64,000 bases of DNA, from contig NZ_CP146091.1 of assembly GCF_037023145.1 (NCBI RefSeq), forward strand, positions 3,348,001 to 3,412,000. The letters are read 5' to 3'. The stretch comes from Ralstonia sp. RRA. GTDB lineage: Bacteria; Pseudomonadota; Gammaproteobacteria; Burkholderiales; Burkholderiaceae. A model generated the notes under the pieces. That model was not told the DNA's origin. It saw only the letters and a list, made by a program, of their open reading frames with translations, and ran no database searches. Position numbers and translations under genes: made by a program. The first letter of the stretch is position 1, and each line of letters starts with the position of its first letter. Positions 36,389 to 45,547 of this stretch are shown here, in pieces.

Positions 36389-36761
36389 CGCCCGCCCCGC
36401 CCATCGGCTTGCTCGCATCCGACATACGGCACACGCTGACGCGCAGGTTGAAGCGGACATTCACCTTTGCCTGTTGCTTTGACTTGCGCCACGACTGCGC
36501 GCAAACGGCACGTCGTGAGGTACTTCAAAAGATGATGACGCCGCAGTGCACATATGGGAGTACAGTGGAACACCGACCCACGGTGCGCCGGATCACGCAT
36601 CCGTTGGTACGAAAGCATTTTTACCCGCACTTGTGATCACCGTGCTCGGTCGCGCCTCTCACGCTGGATCGCGCCCTGCCCCCTGTCATCCTCGCCAGTT
36701 CCGCACACGGAAGCTTGCCTGTTGGTGCCTCTACTCGCGATGTAAGTCGTGGAGATCCGTG
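36389..36761. other. Gap without supported gene
   Basis: About 370 bases. A plus-strand frame runs into the next gene but its upstream part is cysteine- and arginine-rich and lacks a start signal. Presumably holds the promoter of the small-gene group that follows. Confidence 0.4.
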
Positions 36762-37088
36762 ATGCTCGATCTTGTCGCATTTACCAAGCCGGTGTTGGAT
36801 GAAATTACCGGGCAGGATGTGCGGACCTGGAACACCGATCCCGGTGTGCTCACGGCAAACTGGCAGGTACCTGAGTTCGACAGCCGCATCTGGCGTGTGA
36901 GAACGCTGACGATCGCATTCACGCACGATGTTATGAATCAGTTGATGCATGCAGATCGGCAAGACCTTTGTGAGCTGCAATGCATGCTTGACCGCTTTCT
37001 GCGGGCACACCTTGGCGTGCATGCTCAGGTAGACCCGGGAGATCGCGCGCTCGTGATCACCGTCGACCATCTGGGAATGGGTGCATAG
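36762..37088 (+). CDS. Small hypothetical protein
   Basis: 108 residues from ATG 36762, chosen for the GGAG 9 bases upstream. Soluble, mildly acidic, with a central LTIAFTHDVMNQLMHADRQD region and two cysteines (LCELQCM). The family is not recognised. First of four small genes on the same strand (36762-38286), each with its own ribosome binding site and 70-100 base gaps. Confidence 0.6.
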   Translation: MLDLVAFTKPVLDEITGQDVRTWNTDPGVLTANWQVPEFDSRIWRVRTLTIAFTHDVMNQLMHADRQDLCELQCMLDRFLRAHLGVHAQVDPGDRALVITVDHLGMGA

Positions 37089-37181
37089 CCGCCCGGGCCA
37101 ATCAACGGGATTGCCATTCAAAACCCCTGCCGCCGCCCTGCCGGGGGTGTCAGTCATGCCCACCAAGGGTCGGAGTCATTC

Positions 37182-37466
37182 ATGAATGCAAATCCGTCAG
37201 CCACGTACAAAGGTTTTGACCTGTATCCATTGGTGTACAGGACTGAGACGGTCCAGTCATGGCCGCGAAAGCGCCCCGACCGCACGTTCAACGCGTCTGT
37301 GATGATCTGCCGAGAGGGTCATCGACCTGGAGCCGAGCACTCGCGCGTTTTTCGCGTGACGCTTGCCGTTTGGGAGAACGTCGGCACGGCGAGGCGGGGA
37401 GCGCTGAAGTTTGGCGAAGACGTCATCAATGGCCTGGTGGCGGGCGAGTCTGTAGCGCTGCTGTAA
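37182..37466 (+). CDS. Small hypothetical protein, paralog of 37999-38286
   Basis: 94 residues; GGAG 6-7 bases before ATG 37182. The core pattern YKGFDLYPLVYRTE, RPDRTFNASVMICREG, ENVGTARRGALKFGEDVING is repeated almost segment by segment in the gene at 37999, so these are paralogs of one small-protein family. No membrane segment or catalytic motif is visible. Function unknown. Confidence 0.72.
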   Translation: MNANPSATYKGFDLYPLVYRTETVQSWPRKRPDRTFNASVMICREGHRPGAEHSRVFRVTLAVWENVGTARRGALKFGEDVINGLVAGESVALL

Positions 37467-37534
37467 AGGGCGCAATGTATTGCTCTCGTTTATGGCCACG
37501 CCGATTCTGATATTGCGCTAGCGAGGAGTGTTGA

Positions 37535-37939
37535 GTGCGTACCCCGTCCGGAAACAACATGACGCATGCGTCTGACAAGACGAGTTTTCTGTGCACACTA
37601 CCTGGAGGGGCAAAAGGCGTGGCGTATTCCATCACGGTTGGCTTTTGCACCGATGGATACCCGAACTGTGTGCAATTCACCAGTTTCGTGGGTGAAGGAA
37701 GACGGTCCTTCAGGCTGTTGGCAGGCACGCCCGATGTGCCACCCACAGCGACGCGCAGCGTTGAAGCCTTTTGCCGCCTGGCCATCGGGCAAGTCGTCCG
37801 AGAAAGTCTCCACGCAAAAACTGCGCAAGGTGACCATACCCTCGACATGCGCGCACAGCCTTGGGAAGGAGATCTCAAGCCAGCGGGATCACGTAGTGCA
37901 CAAAGACCGCTTCGTCCGCACCTGCTTGTTCGAGGATAG
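37535..37939 (+). CDS. Small hypothetical protein
   Basis: 134 residues from GTG 37535 with AGGAG 6 bases upstream; an ATG at 37559 is an alternative. Contains FLCTLPGGAKGVAYSITVGF and an Arg/Pro-rich C-terminal tail (about 110-134) that looks disordered. Not related to the two paralogs on either side. Function unknown. Confidence 0.5.
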   Translation: MRTPSGNNMTHASDKTSFLCTLPGGAKGVAYSITVGFCTDGYPNCVQFTSFVGEGRRSFRLLAGTPDVPPTATRSVEAFCRLAIGQVVRESLHAKTAQGDHTLDMRAQPWEGDLKPAGSRSAQRPLRPHLLVRG

Positions 37940-37998
37940 TTGAATGGAACAAGCGGAAAGAGCGTACAGTGGGGCCACCCCTTTCAACGGAGATTGCT

Positions 37999-38286
37999 GT
38001 GGACGCCTATCCGACTTGCAGCTACAAGGGGTTCGATGTTTATCCCCTGATCTACCTGTTTGATACGCCTCGTGAATGGCATGAGCGGCGCCCGGATCGG
38101 GCTTACAGCGCCTCCGTGTTGATCTGCCAGGAAGGTGAGCCACCAGATACCGAACGTTCCCGAATCTTCCCGCTGCTGACGCCCCCATGGGAGAGCATCG
38201 GGACCGCAAAACGTGCGGCTGCGAAGATGGCCGAAGACATCATCGATGGATTTGTGCCTGGCCTGTTGATTTGCACGGAATCCTGA
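37999..38286 (+). CDS. Small hypothetical protein with C-terminus replaced by insertion sequence
   Basis: 95 residues from GTG 37999 (CGGAG 6-7 bases upstream). Parallels the 37182 paralog (YKGFDVYPLIY, RPDRAYSASVLICQEG, ESIGTAKRAAAKMAEDIIDG) up to GFVPG. The IS21-family element begins at 38264, so the last residues (LLICTES) and the stop codon are read from the inverted repeat of the element. Only about six native residues appear lost, so the protein may still fold. Confidence 0.68.
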   Translation: MDAYPTCSYKGFDVYPLIYLFDTPREWHERRPDRAYSASVLICQEGEPPDTERSRIFPLLTPPWESIGTAKRAAAKMAEDIIDGFVPGLLICTES

Positions 38287-38338
38287 CCCACCCGAGGTAG
38301 GTTTTTGCATCGAATGTTGACCCACGTATAGAACACTG

Positions 38339-38360
38339 TCCCGCTCGGCAACGAGCGGGA
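38339..38360 (+). other. Stem-loop in the istA leader
   Basis: TCCCGCTCG and CGAGCGGGA form a perfect 9-bp stem with a GCAA tetraloop, ending just before the CGGAG ribosome binding site of istA. Its location suggests it limits translation from readthrough transcripts, but this is inferred. Confidence 0.6.
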
Positions 38361-38367
38361 GATCGGA

Positions 38368-39894
38368 GTGATCGACGTGGCCATACTGAGCATCATTCGA
38401 CGCTGGCATCTTCGCGACCAGATCCCGCTGCGCGAGATCGCCAGACGCCTGGGCATCTCCAGGAACACGGTCAGGCGCTATCTGCGCGCTGACACCACGG
38501 CACCGGCCTATCCTGCACGGCAGAGTCCGAGCAAGCTCGACGGCCATGCCGCCAAGCTCTCCGCTTGGCTCAAGACCGAGGCCAACAAGCCACGCAAGCA
38601 ACGGCGCACACTCAAGCAGATCCACACTGATCTGTGTGCCTTGGGCTTCACCGGCTCCTACGATCGCGTTGCCGCATTCGCTCGCCGCTGGCGCCAGGAG
38701 CAACAGGAGCAAGCCCGCACGTCGGGGCGAGGCACCTTTATCCCACTGCGCTTCGCAGAGGGTGAGGCCTTCCAGTTCGACTGGAGCGAGGACTGGGCGG
38801 TCATCGCCGGCGAGCGCACCAAGCTGCAAGTGGCTCAGTTCAAGCTCAGCCACAGCCGCGCATTCTTCCTGCGCGCGTATCTGCTGCAGACCCACGAGAT
38901 GCTGTTCGATGCCCATCACCACGCCTTTGTGGCCTGGGGCGGTATCCCGCGTCGCGGCATCTACGACAACATGAAGACCGCCGTGGATCGCGTGCGCCTG
39001 GGCAAGTTGCGTGACGTCAACTTGCGCTTCAGCACCATGGTCAGCCACTACCTGTTCGACGCCGAGTTCTGTAACCCGGCCTCGGGCTGGGAGAAGGGGC
39101 AGATAGAGAAGAACGTGCAGGACAGCCGTCACCGCATCTGGCAACGCATCCCTGCATTCGGCTCTCTGGCGGCACTTAATGACTGGCTGGCCGACCAGTG
39201 CGTACGGCTGTGGCAGCAGACCCGCCATCCTGAGCTGGACATGACCCTCTGGGAGGCCTGGTCGCTGGAGCGGCCACACCTGATGCCCGTGGGGCAGCCG
39301 TTCGATGGCTTTGTGGAGCACACCAAGCGCGTCTCACCAACCTGCCTGGTGACCTTCGAGCGCAACCGCTACAGCGTACCGGCGTCGTTTGCCAACCGGC
39401 CCATCAGTCTGCGCGTCTATGCCAATCGGCTCGTGTTCGTGGCCGAAGGCCAGGTGATTGCCGAGCACGTGCGGCACATCGACCGTAGCCATCTTCCGGG
39501 GCGCACAATCTATGACTGGCACCACTACCTCGCGGTGCTGCAGCGTAAGCCCGGTGCGCTGCGTAACGGCGCACCGTTCGCCGAACTGCCAGAGGGCTTC
39601 CGACGCCTGCAATCCACACTGCTCAAACGCCCTGGTGGCGATCGCGAGATGGTCGAGATCCTGGCGCTGGTGCTGTTGCACGACGAACAGGCCGTGCTCA
39701 CTGCGGTGGAGCTCGCACTGGAGGCGGGTGCCCCGTCCAAGCAAACCATCCTGAACATCCTCAGCCGCCTCCTGGAAGGCGAGCCCGTGGCACCGATCAC
39801 CTCACCACAGGCACTGGCGCTGCACGTCGAACCGCAGGCCAACGTCGGCCGCTACGACAGCTTGCGAGATCGGGAGGTGCATCATGCAGCATGA
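38368..39894 (+). CDS. istA: IS21-family transposase IstA
   Basis: 508 residues from GTG 38368 (CGGAG upstream). N-terminal helix-turn-helix: [20 protein letters not shown] (about 22-41). The DDE retroviral-integrase-like catalytic core starts at [11 protein letters not shown] (first Asp, about 135), the second acidic residue lies in [10 protein letters not shown] (about 200) and the third in [12 protein letters not shown] (about 237). The C-terminal beta-barrel region includes [20 protein letters not shown]. Carries out cut-and-insert steps with the IstB ATPase. Intact; overlaps istB by 11 bases. Confidence 0.95.
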   Translation: MIDVAILSIIRRWHLRDQIPLREIARRLGISRNTVRRYLRADTTAPAYPARQSPSKLDGHAAKLSAWLKTEANKPRKQRRTLKQIHTDLCALGFTGSYDRVAAFARRWRQEQQEQARTSGRGTFIPLRFAEGEAFQFDWSEDWAVIAGERTKLQVAQFKLSHSRAFFLRAYLLQTHEMLFDAHHHAFVAWGGIPRRGIYDNMKTAVDRVRLGKLRDVNLRFSTMVSHYLFDAEFCNPASGWEKGQIEKNVQDSRHRIWQRIPAFGSLAALNDWLADQCVRLWQQTRHPELDMTLWEAWSLERPHLMPVGQPFDGFVEHTKRVSPTCLVTFERNRYSVPASFANRPISLRVYANRLVFVAEGQVIAEHVRHIDRSHLPGRTIYDWHHYLAVLQRKPGALRNGAPFAELPEGFRRLQSTLLKRPGGDREMVEILALVLLHDEQAVLTAVELALEAGAPSKQTILNILSRLLEGEPVAPITSPQALALHVEPQANVGRYDSLRDREVHHAA

Positions 39895-40669
39895 AGTCAT
39901 GTTGGAGATGCTCAAGTCGTTGAAGCTGCACGGCATGGCACAAGCGCTGGGCGACCTGGCGGCGCAGGACTCGCCGGCCTACCAGTCGGCCGTGGCCATC
40001 CTGTCGCGTCTGCTCAAGGCCGAGCTCACCGAGCGCGAGGTGCGCTCGCTGGCCTATCAGATGAAGGTGGCGCGCTTCCCAGCCTACCGAGACCTGACCG
40101 GCTTCGACTTCAGTTGCAGCGAGGCCAACGAAGCACTGGTGCGGCAGCTTCACCGCTGCGAGTTCCTCGAGTCGGCGCACAACATCGTGCTGGTCGGCGG
40201 CCCAGGTACGGGCAAGACCCATCTCGGCACCGCCATCGGCGTGCAGGCCGTGGAGCACCATCACCGTCGAGTGCGCTTCTTCTCGACCGTGGAGCTCGTC
40301 AACGCGTTGGAACTGGAGAAGGTCTCAGGCAAGCCGGGACACCTGGCCACGCGACTCATGTATGCCGACCTGGTGATCCTCGATGAGCTGGGCTATCTGC
40401 CGTTCAGCCAGACCGGCGGCGCATTGCTGTTCCACCTGATCAGCAAGCTCTACGAGCGCACCAGCCTCGTCATCACCACCAACCTGAGCTTCGGCGAATG
40501 GTCCAGCGTCTTCGGGGACGCCAAGATGACCACCGCGCTATTGGATCGCCTCACGCACCACTGCCACATTGTTGAAACCGGCAACGATAGCTATCGTTTC
40601 AAGCACAGCACCACCCAGCCCAAGAAGGAGAAACGCACCGCCAAACAACCCGCACAAAGCGACACCTAA
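39884..40669 (+). CDS. istB: IS21-family transposition ATPase IstB
   Basis: 261 residues. AAA+ ATPase with Walker [10 protein letters not shown] (about 105), Walker [10 protein letters not shown] (about 167) and sensor-1-like [11 protein letters not shown] (about 200). The N-terminal helical domain binds DNA. IstB oligomerises on target DNA and stimulates IstA. Lys-rich C-terminus. Intact. Confidence 0.95.
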   Translation: MQHEVMLEMLKSLKLHGMAQALGDLAAQDSPAYQSAVAILSRLLKAELTEREVRSLAYQMKVARFPAYRDLTGFDFSCSEANEALVRQLHRCEFLESAHNIVLVGGPGTGKTHLGTAIGVQAVEHHHRRVRFFSTVELVNALELEKVSGKPGHLATRLMYADLVILDELGYLPFSQTGGALLFHLISKLYERTSLVITTNLSFGEWSSVFGDAKMTTALLDRLTHHCHIVETGNDSYRFKHSTTQPKKEKRTAKQPAQSDT

Positions 40670-40837
40670 CAGCCTTTGGGGTGGGTCAGTTTTCGATGCA
40701 AATCCTGGGTCAGGATTCGGTGCAAATCAACACATACCCGCAAAACGCTGCAGTGTGGTGCACTCGCGAGCCGTTATCGCTGCCACGCTCGCCACAAATT
40801 TGCCACACGCATAGTGCAAAAAAATGCTTCAGAATGC

Positions 40838-40877
40838 AAAACAACGCACTACATCGCAAGACGTAGTGCGTTGTTTT
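40838..40877. terminator. Terminator of the tRNA-Ala transcript
   Basis: A perfect 15-bp stem (40838-40852 with 40863-40877), 10-base loop, starts 13 bases beyond the tRNA 3' end on the minus strand. A/T-runs at both ends make it usable in both directions. Confidence 0.85.
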
Positions 40878-40889
40878 TAAAGGAATTTT

Positions 40890-40965
<76 letters not shown>

Positions 40966-41012
40966 GTGGAAAATAAGTCTACCCGAAGTCCCGGCGCGCC
41001 TTCAATCGCGGG

Positions 41013-42728
41013 TCAACCCGCCCCTGCTTCCATGCCGGGGTTGTCCGCCATGCCGACAATGCGCGGTGTATTCAGCGGCCGCGCGGTCACTTCGCGCTGG
41101 TCGCGCAGCCAGTCGGCCAGCACGTCCCACACGGGGCGGCCTCCGGCCTTGCGTGCTTCGGGCGACACCGCAGCCCAGCCGGCCACCTTGTAGCGGCGAT
41201 CGGCGTCGATGCGCTTATCTCCAAGGCGCATGTCGGTGATGCGCTGGCCCATCGGTTTCATCGGGTCGATGGTGTAGCGCAGGCCGCCGGTGCGCACCAT
41301 GTCGCCGCCCTGCTGGTAGTACGGGTCGGGGTTGAACAGGTTGTCGGCCACGTCTTCGAGCACGGTCTTGATGGTGGCGCCAGTCATCTCGGTGAGCGTG
41401 GTGGCCGGGTACGTGATGGCGGTCTGGGCCATCAGCGCTTCCATCGTCAATGCTTCGCCGGGCAGCAGCGTGGTGCCCCAGCGGAAGCCGGGCGAGAAGG
41501 CGATCTCCGCGCCCTGCGCGTGCATCAGGCCGTCGACGATGAGTTGGTCGAACGTGCCGTTGAAGTTGCCGCGTCGGTACAGCAGGCCGCGGTTCGTGGC
41601 GAGCGTCTCGCCGAGCTTGTCCTTGTACGGCGCACGCACGCGCTCGATGAGCGCGGTCATGGCCGGATCGGGCGGCAGCAGATCGGCAAAGACGGGCAGC
41701 AACGTGTAGCGGATGTCCTGCACCGCACCGCCGCGCACGTCCAGATCGAGCACACCGACGAACTTGCCATTGGCACCCGCGTTGGTGACCAGCGTCACGC
41801 CGCCCGGGTTGCTGACCTTGACCGGCGCCGGCACTGCATCGTGCGTGTGCCCACCGAGGATGGCATCCAACCCGCGCACGCGCGAGGCCAGCTTCAGGTC
41901 CACATCCATGCCGTTGTGCGACAGCAGCACGACCACCTTGGCGCCCTTGCCGCGCGCCTCGTCGATCATCTTCTGCAGCCGTTCTTCCTGAATGCCGAAA
42001 GTCCAGTCGGGCGTGAAGTCCGCCGGGTGCGCGACGGGCGTGTACGGGAAGGCCTGGCCAATGATGGCGACCGGCACGCCGTTCAGCTCGCGCAGCACGT
42101 AGGGGTCGAATACCGGGTCACCGAAATCCGCCGTCTGGATGTTCTGCGCGACGAAGGCGACCTTGTTCTTGAAGTCGTGATCGACCACGTGGCGCACGCG
42201 GTCGGCGCCGTAGGTCATTTCCCAGTGCGGGGTCATCACATCGACGCCGAGCGCCAGCGCCGCATCGACCATATCCTGCCCATTGGTCCACAGCGCCGTG
42301 GCCGAGCCCTGCCACGTATCGCCGCCGTCGAGCAGCAGTGCATTCGGGCGCGTGGCGCGCAGGCGCTTGATGAGCGTGGCCAGATGCGCGAAGCCGCCCA
42401 TGCGGCCATAGCGGCGTGCTGCTTCGGTGAAATCGAGCGATGTGAACGCGTGTGCAGCGCGCGAGCCGGGTGCGATGCCGTAGCGCTTGAGCAGCGCGTG
42501 TCCAACCAGATGCGGCGGCTGCCCGGCCCATTGCGCCACGCCCAGGTTCATGTTGGGCTCGCGGTATTCGATGGGCAGCAACTGCGCGTGGCAGTCGGTG
42601 AAGTGCAGCAGGTGGACGTTGCCGAAGCGAGGCAGGTCATAGGCCACGGTGTCGGCGTGGGCGTCGGTCAGACGCAGGCCGGCGGCTGCGGCAATCGCCA
42701 GGGCTTGGACGAATTCGCGGCGGTTCAT
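41013..42728 (-). CDS. soxB: Thiosulfohydrolase SoxB
   Basis: 571 residues from ATG 42728, overlapping the upstream tlpA-like gene by four bases. Signal peptide (RREFVQALAIAAAAGLRL, twin-arginine-like). 5'-nucleotidase-fold metal motifs are complete: HFTDCHAQ (about 45), LLDGGDTWQGSA (about 140), LLSHNGMDVD (about 265) and LGGHTHDAV (about 290). SoxB hydrolyses the sulfate group from SoxY-bound cysteine S-thiosulfonate in the periplasm, using two Mn ions. Length matches characterised SoxB (about 565). Last gene of the sox operon. Confidence 0.95.
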   Translation of the reverse strand: MNRREFVQALAIAAAAGLRLTDAHADTVAYDLPRFGNVHLLHFTDCHAQLLPIEYREPNMNLGVAQWAGQPPHLVGHALLKRYGIAPGSRAAHAFTSLDFTEAARRYGRMGGFAHLATLIKRLRATRPNALLLDGGDTWQGSATALWTNGQDMVDAALALGVDVMTPHWEMTYGADRVRHVVDHDFKNKVAFVAQNIQTADFGDPVFDPYVLRELNGVPVAIIGQAFPYTPVAHPADFTPDWTFGIQEERLQKMIDEARGKGAKVVVLLSHNGMDVDLKLASRVRGLDAILGGHTHDAVPAPVKVSNPGGVTLVTNAGANGKFVGVLDLDVRGGAVQDIRYTLLPVFADLLPPDPAMTALIERVRAPYKDKLGETLATNRGLLYRRGNFNGTFDQLIVDGLMHAQGAEIAFSPGFRWGTTLLPGEALTMEALMAQTAITYPATTLTEMTGATIKTVLEDVADNLFNPDPYYQQGGDMVRTGGLRYTIDPMKPMGQRITDMRLGDKRIDADRRYKVAGWAAVSPEARKAGGRPVWDVLADWLRDQREVTARPLNTPRIVGMADNPGMEAGAG

Positions 42729-43225
42729 TGCTTGTTGTTGTGCGCGTAGCGAGCGAGGTCCGCCACGTCGTCTTCGAGCATCTCGCCGACTTCCTTGCGC
42801 ACGACGCGGCCATTGGCGTCGAGCACGAGCAGTTCCGGCAAGCCCTTGCGCGGGCCGGTGGCGGCGCACAGCGCATCGGTTTCCATCGTCACCGGAAAGG
42901 TGAAGCCGCGCTTGGCGACGTAGTCCTTCGCGAGCTGCGGGTTGGCGTCGATGCTGATGGTGAGGATGCGCAGGTCGGTGCCGCGTGTGGCATCGGCCAG
43001 CTTCTGCAGACGCGGGTTCTGCAGCGCGCAGAACGGGCACCACGATGCCCACGTCGCGATGATGACCGGATGCCCGCGCCATGCATTGCCCGGCACGCGT
43101 GTGCCGTCGAGCAACTGCACGTCGGGCATCGTCACCACATCGCCCACTTCGACGGCCTGCGCGGCACTGGCAGCGAGCACCGTCGCCGCTGCCACCCACA
43201 TCACGAACCGTCGAATGGCGTGCAT
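42725..43225 (-). CDS. TlpA/SoxW-like periplasmic thioredoxin
   Basis: 166 residues with a signal peptide (1-24, AAQA). Thioredoxin fold of the TlpA/ResA branch with active site TWASWCPFCALQ (CPFC, about 65). SoxW and SoxV-type partners keep Sox cysteines reduced, which fits its position between soxX and soxB. The cis-Pro region KGLPELLVL is present. Overlaps soxB by four bases. SoxW is likely but TlpA members are hard to separate by sequence. Confidence 0.85.
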   Translation of the reverse strand: MHAIRRFVMWVAAATVLAASAAQAVEVGDVVTMPDVQLLDGTRVPGNAWRGHPVIIATWASWCPFCALQNPRLQKLADATRGTDLRILTISIDANPQLAKDYVAKRGFTFPVTMETDALCAATGPRKGLPELLVLDANGRVVRKEVGEMLEDDVADLARYAHNNKQ

Positions 43226-43229
43226 GGCG

Positions 43230-43865
43230 TTACTGGTTCACTGGCGAGGCCGGGTCAAACAACAGCGCCATCACATCACGGATCTGCTGTTCGGTCAGGA
43301 TGCCCTTGTGCCCGAAGCGCGGCATGTTGGAGCACGCCGCATACGCGTTGGAGTTGTAGATCTTGCCCCACGTGTAGCGCAGGATCGCCTCCGAATCGCC
43401 GCGCAGCTTGCCGTACTGATACAGCGACGGGCCGATAGTGCCGTACGACACTTCGTCCTTCGACAGTCGATGGCACGCATAGCAATTGGCACCGTTGGCC
43501 CCGCCAGCGGGGTCGGAGAACTGCATGCCGCGGCCGCTCTGCGCGGTCTTCTCGCCTTCCTTCCAGTCACCCAGCCACTTGTTGTCAGCGGGGTAATGGA
43601 TGGTCTTCATCTGCGCGTCTTCCAGCTTTTTGGCGACGGCGGCCGGCACAGCGTTGCGGTCGGCGTACTGGCTGCAGGTCTTCTGCACGTCGTCGCGCTC
43701 GGTTACGCCCTCCACGGTGGCCGGGCCTTTGGAGACGAAGCTTTCGTGGATGACCTTGGCGAGCGCGGCGTCGGCCTTGGCATCGGGCTTGGGTGGCGTG
43801 ATGGCATCCGCAGCGTGTGCGGTGCCGGCAACGAGTGCCAACGCAATGAGGGTCAGTCGGGTCAT
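43230..43865 (-). CDS. soxX: Sulfur oxidation c-type cytochrome SoxX
   Basis: 211 residues from ATG 43865 (TGAGG 8 bases upstream). Signal peptide 1-18. One heme site, NCYACHRLS (about 130), with the distal Met in CSNMPRFG (about 187). SoxX pairs with SoxA to attach thiosulfate to the SoxY cysteine. The N-terminal region (about 20-120) is longer than in the shortest SoxX proteins, a known type of variation in proteobacteria. Eight bases after the soxA stop. Confidence 0.92.
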   Translation of the reverse strand: MTRLTLIALALVAGTAHAADAITPPKPDAKADAALAKVIHESFVSKGPATVEGVTERDDVQKTCSQYADRNAVPAAVAKKLEDAQMKTIHYPADNKWLGDWKEGEKTAQSGRGMQFSDPAGGANGANCYACHRLSKDEVSYGTIGPSLYQYGKLRGDSEAILRYTWGKIYNSNAYAACSNMPRFGHKGILTEQQIRDVMALLFDPASPVNQ

Positions 43866-43873
43866 GCGTGGCC

Positions 43874-44704
43874 TCATCGTTTGATCGACGGCGCGTCCAT
43901 CTTGCCGCCGTTGGCGTTGCGGGCGAGGAACAGCTCCAGCGCGGTGATCACCTCGCTGCCATAGAGCGGCTCCGGAAAGCGCTGCTGGCGCAGGCAGTCG
44001 TACAGGCGGTGCTGCATCGTGCGCACCTCGCCTTGCGAGACGCGATAGCCAGGCCATGTGGAATACGCAAAGCGCGCGCCATCGGCGGTCAGCAGATCGG
44101 GCAGTTCCTGCAGGCGGATGCGCTGCCCCGGCTGGGCATGGCATGTGGCGCACGCAAAGTCATATGCGCCGCCGCGATAGAAGAACATGCGGCGGCCGAG
44201 TTCGTACACGCGCTTTTCTTCCGGATGTGCGAGCGGAATGTCGATGGCCGTGCCGCGCGATTCGGAGGTGATGTACGCCATCAGCCGTTCGATGTCCGAC
44301 GGCTTGCCCGGCGACGAGAACGGGCGGGCCGAAGCCTCTTCCTTCGTCAGCCCCTGCAGCGTCATGCGGCAGTACATGAGGCGCTGTTCGGCGTCCATCA
44401 CGCGGCCGGTGTCCTTGAAGAAGCGCGGCAGCTTGGCGTACGCGCCCTTCATGACGCCAGGGCCTGCGCCCAGGTCGCACGCTTCGAGCGAGGCCTGTTT
44501 CGGGCCGGCGGGCTTCTTCCAGAGTTCTTCGCCGGCGGCTTCCCAGAGTTCGGCCGGGTTGCCGTCGGCCAGCATTTCGCGGTACTGCGCGATGCCGGCG
44601 GCGACGCTGTCTTTCTGGTCTTTGGCGTCCTGCGCATTGGCCACCAGGGCAATGCCGGCCGCCAGCGCCGCGGCCAGCGCGACGATTCGTTTGGTGCGTT
44701 TCAC
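43874..44704 (-). CDS. soxA: Sulfur oxidation c-type cytochrome SoxA, monoheme form
   Basis: 276 residues from GTG 44704, with GGAGGGG directly upstream; the longer ATG frame lacks a site. Signal peptide 1-23 (VANAQ). Only one c-heme motif is present, FACATCHAQ (about 175); the first heme of diheme SoxA is replaced by LEACDLG and MYCRM cysteines without CxxCH. The catalytic cysteine ligand is in HRLYDCLRQQRFPEP (about 230). Forms SoxAX, the enzyme that conjugates thiosulfate to SoxYZ. Confidence 0.93.
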   Translation of the reverse strand: MKRTKRIVALAAALAAGIALVANAQDAKDQKDSVAAGIAQYREMLADGNPAELWEAAGEELWKKPAGPKQASLEACDLGAGPGVMKGAYAKLPRFFKDTGRVMDAEQRLMYCRMTLQGLTKEEASARPFSSPGKPSDIERLMAYITSESRGTAIDIPLAHPEEKRVYELGRRMFFYRGGAYDFACATCHAQPGQRIRLQELPDLLTADGARFAYSTWPGYRVSQGEVRTMQHRLYDCLRQQRFPEPLYGSEVITALELFLARNANGGKMDAPSIKR

Positions 44705-44723
44705 CGTCCCCTCCGTGGGTCGC

Positions 44724-45179
44724 CTACGGTTTGAGATAGGCGAAGCCTTCTTCTTGCTGCAAGCGGGTGATCTCCACCACACCGGCGGGCACCACCTTGG
44801 CTTCGAGCAGCAGCTTGTCTTCCGGCACCTTGAAGGCCATCAGCGAGTTGTGGCACACGCGAAACTCCACGCCCATGCTGGCCAGCGCGGCGACCGGCGC
44901 GTCGAACGGGCGGCCCTGTGCATCCTTGGCCCCTTCGACGAGGAATTCGATGCCGTGCCCCAGCGCCACCACCACGATCTTCGTGCCGGGTGCGCCGTTG
45001 AGGTGGTTGCGCAGGTTGCCGATCGCGCGCACGGCTTGGTCGATGCCTTCGCTCAGTTGGTACACCACCTTGTAGCGGGCACCGGCGCCGCCGGCACGGG
45101 GTGCGGTCTGCGCGGCGGCCTTGCCTGCCACGCCCAGCGCTGCCAGCGCAGCGGTCACACGGAAGAAACTGCGTCGCAT
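44724..45179 (-). CDS. DsrE-family sulfur-related protein
   Basis: 151 residues with an N-terminal export signal that has a twin-arginine-like start (MRRSFFRVTAALAALG). DsrE/DsrF-like alpha/beta fold: KVVYQLSEGIDQAVRAIGNL (about 37-56) and a conserved cysteine in FRVCHNSLMAF (about 108), the position of the persulfide-carrying cysteine in the family. Placed between soxZ and soxA on the same strand, so it probably carries or relays sulfur in thiosulfate oxidation. Exact role not known. Confidence 0.8.
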   Translation of the reverse strand: MRRSFFRVTAALAALGVAGKAAAQTAPRAGGAGARYKVVYQLSEGIDQAVRAIGNLRNHLNGAPGTKIVVVALGHGIEFLVEGAKDAQGRPFDAPVAALASMGVEFRVCHNSLMAFKVPEDKLLLEAKVVPAGVVEITRLQQEEGFAYLKP

Positions 45180-45212
45180 GGCAGCCTCCTGAAAAGCGTT
45201 ATTGGATGGCGC

Positions 45213-45524
45213 TTATTGGATCGACGCCTCGTCGGTGCGCTTGTCGCCGTGGTTGTCGACCCACGTGACCGTCACCTTGTCGCCCTTGGCGCCGCCCTTG
45301 AACTTGAAATTGAGGAACGGATCCTTCGACACGGCCGGGCCAAACTGCGCGTCCAGCACCGTCTTGCCGCTGTGCTGCACCGTCACGTTGGTGATGTGCC
45401 AGGCCGGCACGATCTTGCCGGATGCGTCCTTGCGCTGGCCGGTTTCCATGTCGTGCTTCATCAGGATCTTCACGTCGGTCGTGCCGCCGTTTTCCATTGC
45501 GCGAATGCGCATCGGGTCTGCCAT
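45213..45524 (-). CDS. soxZ: Thiosulfate-oxidation carrier subunit SoxZ
   Basis: 103 residues, the standard SoxZ length, no signal peptide; it is exported as a complex with SoxY. Immunoglobulin-like beta sandwich with MRIRAMENGGTTDVKILMKH at the N-terminus and FKFKGGAKGDKVTVTWVDN near the C-terminus. ATG 45524 follows AAAAGGAG about 6-7 bases upstream. Lies 23 bases after soxY. Confidence 0.95.
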   Translation of the reverse strand: MADPMRIRAMENGGTTDVKILMKHDMETGQRKDASGKIVPAWHITNVTVQHSGKTVLDAQFGPAVSKDPFLNFKFKGGAKGDKVTVTWVDNHGDKRTDEASIQ

Positions 45525-45547
45525 GGTGTGCTCCTTTTCCCTGATCC

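Larger units (their letters stand above)
38264..40732 (+). mobile_element. Complete IS21-family insertion sequence
   Basis: A 2,469-bp element bounded by 27-bp inverted repeats at 38264-38290 and 40706-40732 with one mismatch; both ends start TGTTGATT. A second, inner pair (38304-38325 and 40681-40702, three mismatches) repeats the TTTGCATCGAA...TGACCCAC pattern, matching the multiple terminal repeats of IS21 elements. It encodes istA and istB in the usual overlapping order. No target-site duplication is visible (left flank GCCTGGCC, right flank CATACCCG), unlike a simple insertion. It interrupts a small gene. Confidence 0.93.

Noticed and set aside
37085..37145. GC-rich hairpin (CCCCTGCC...GGCAGG type) between two small genes as a terminator
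   Set aside because: There is no T-run after the stem and the pairing is imperfect.
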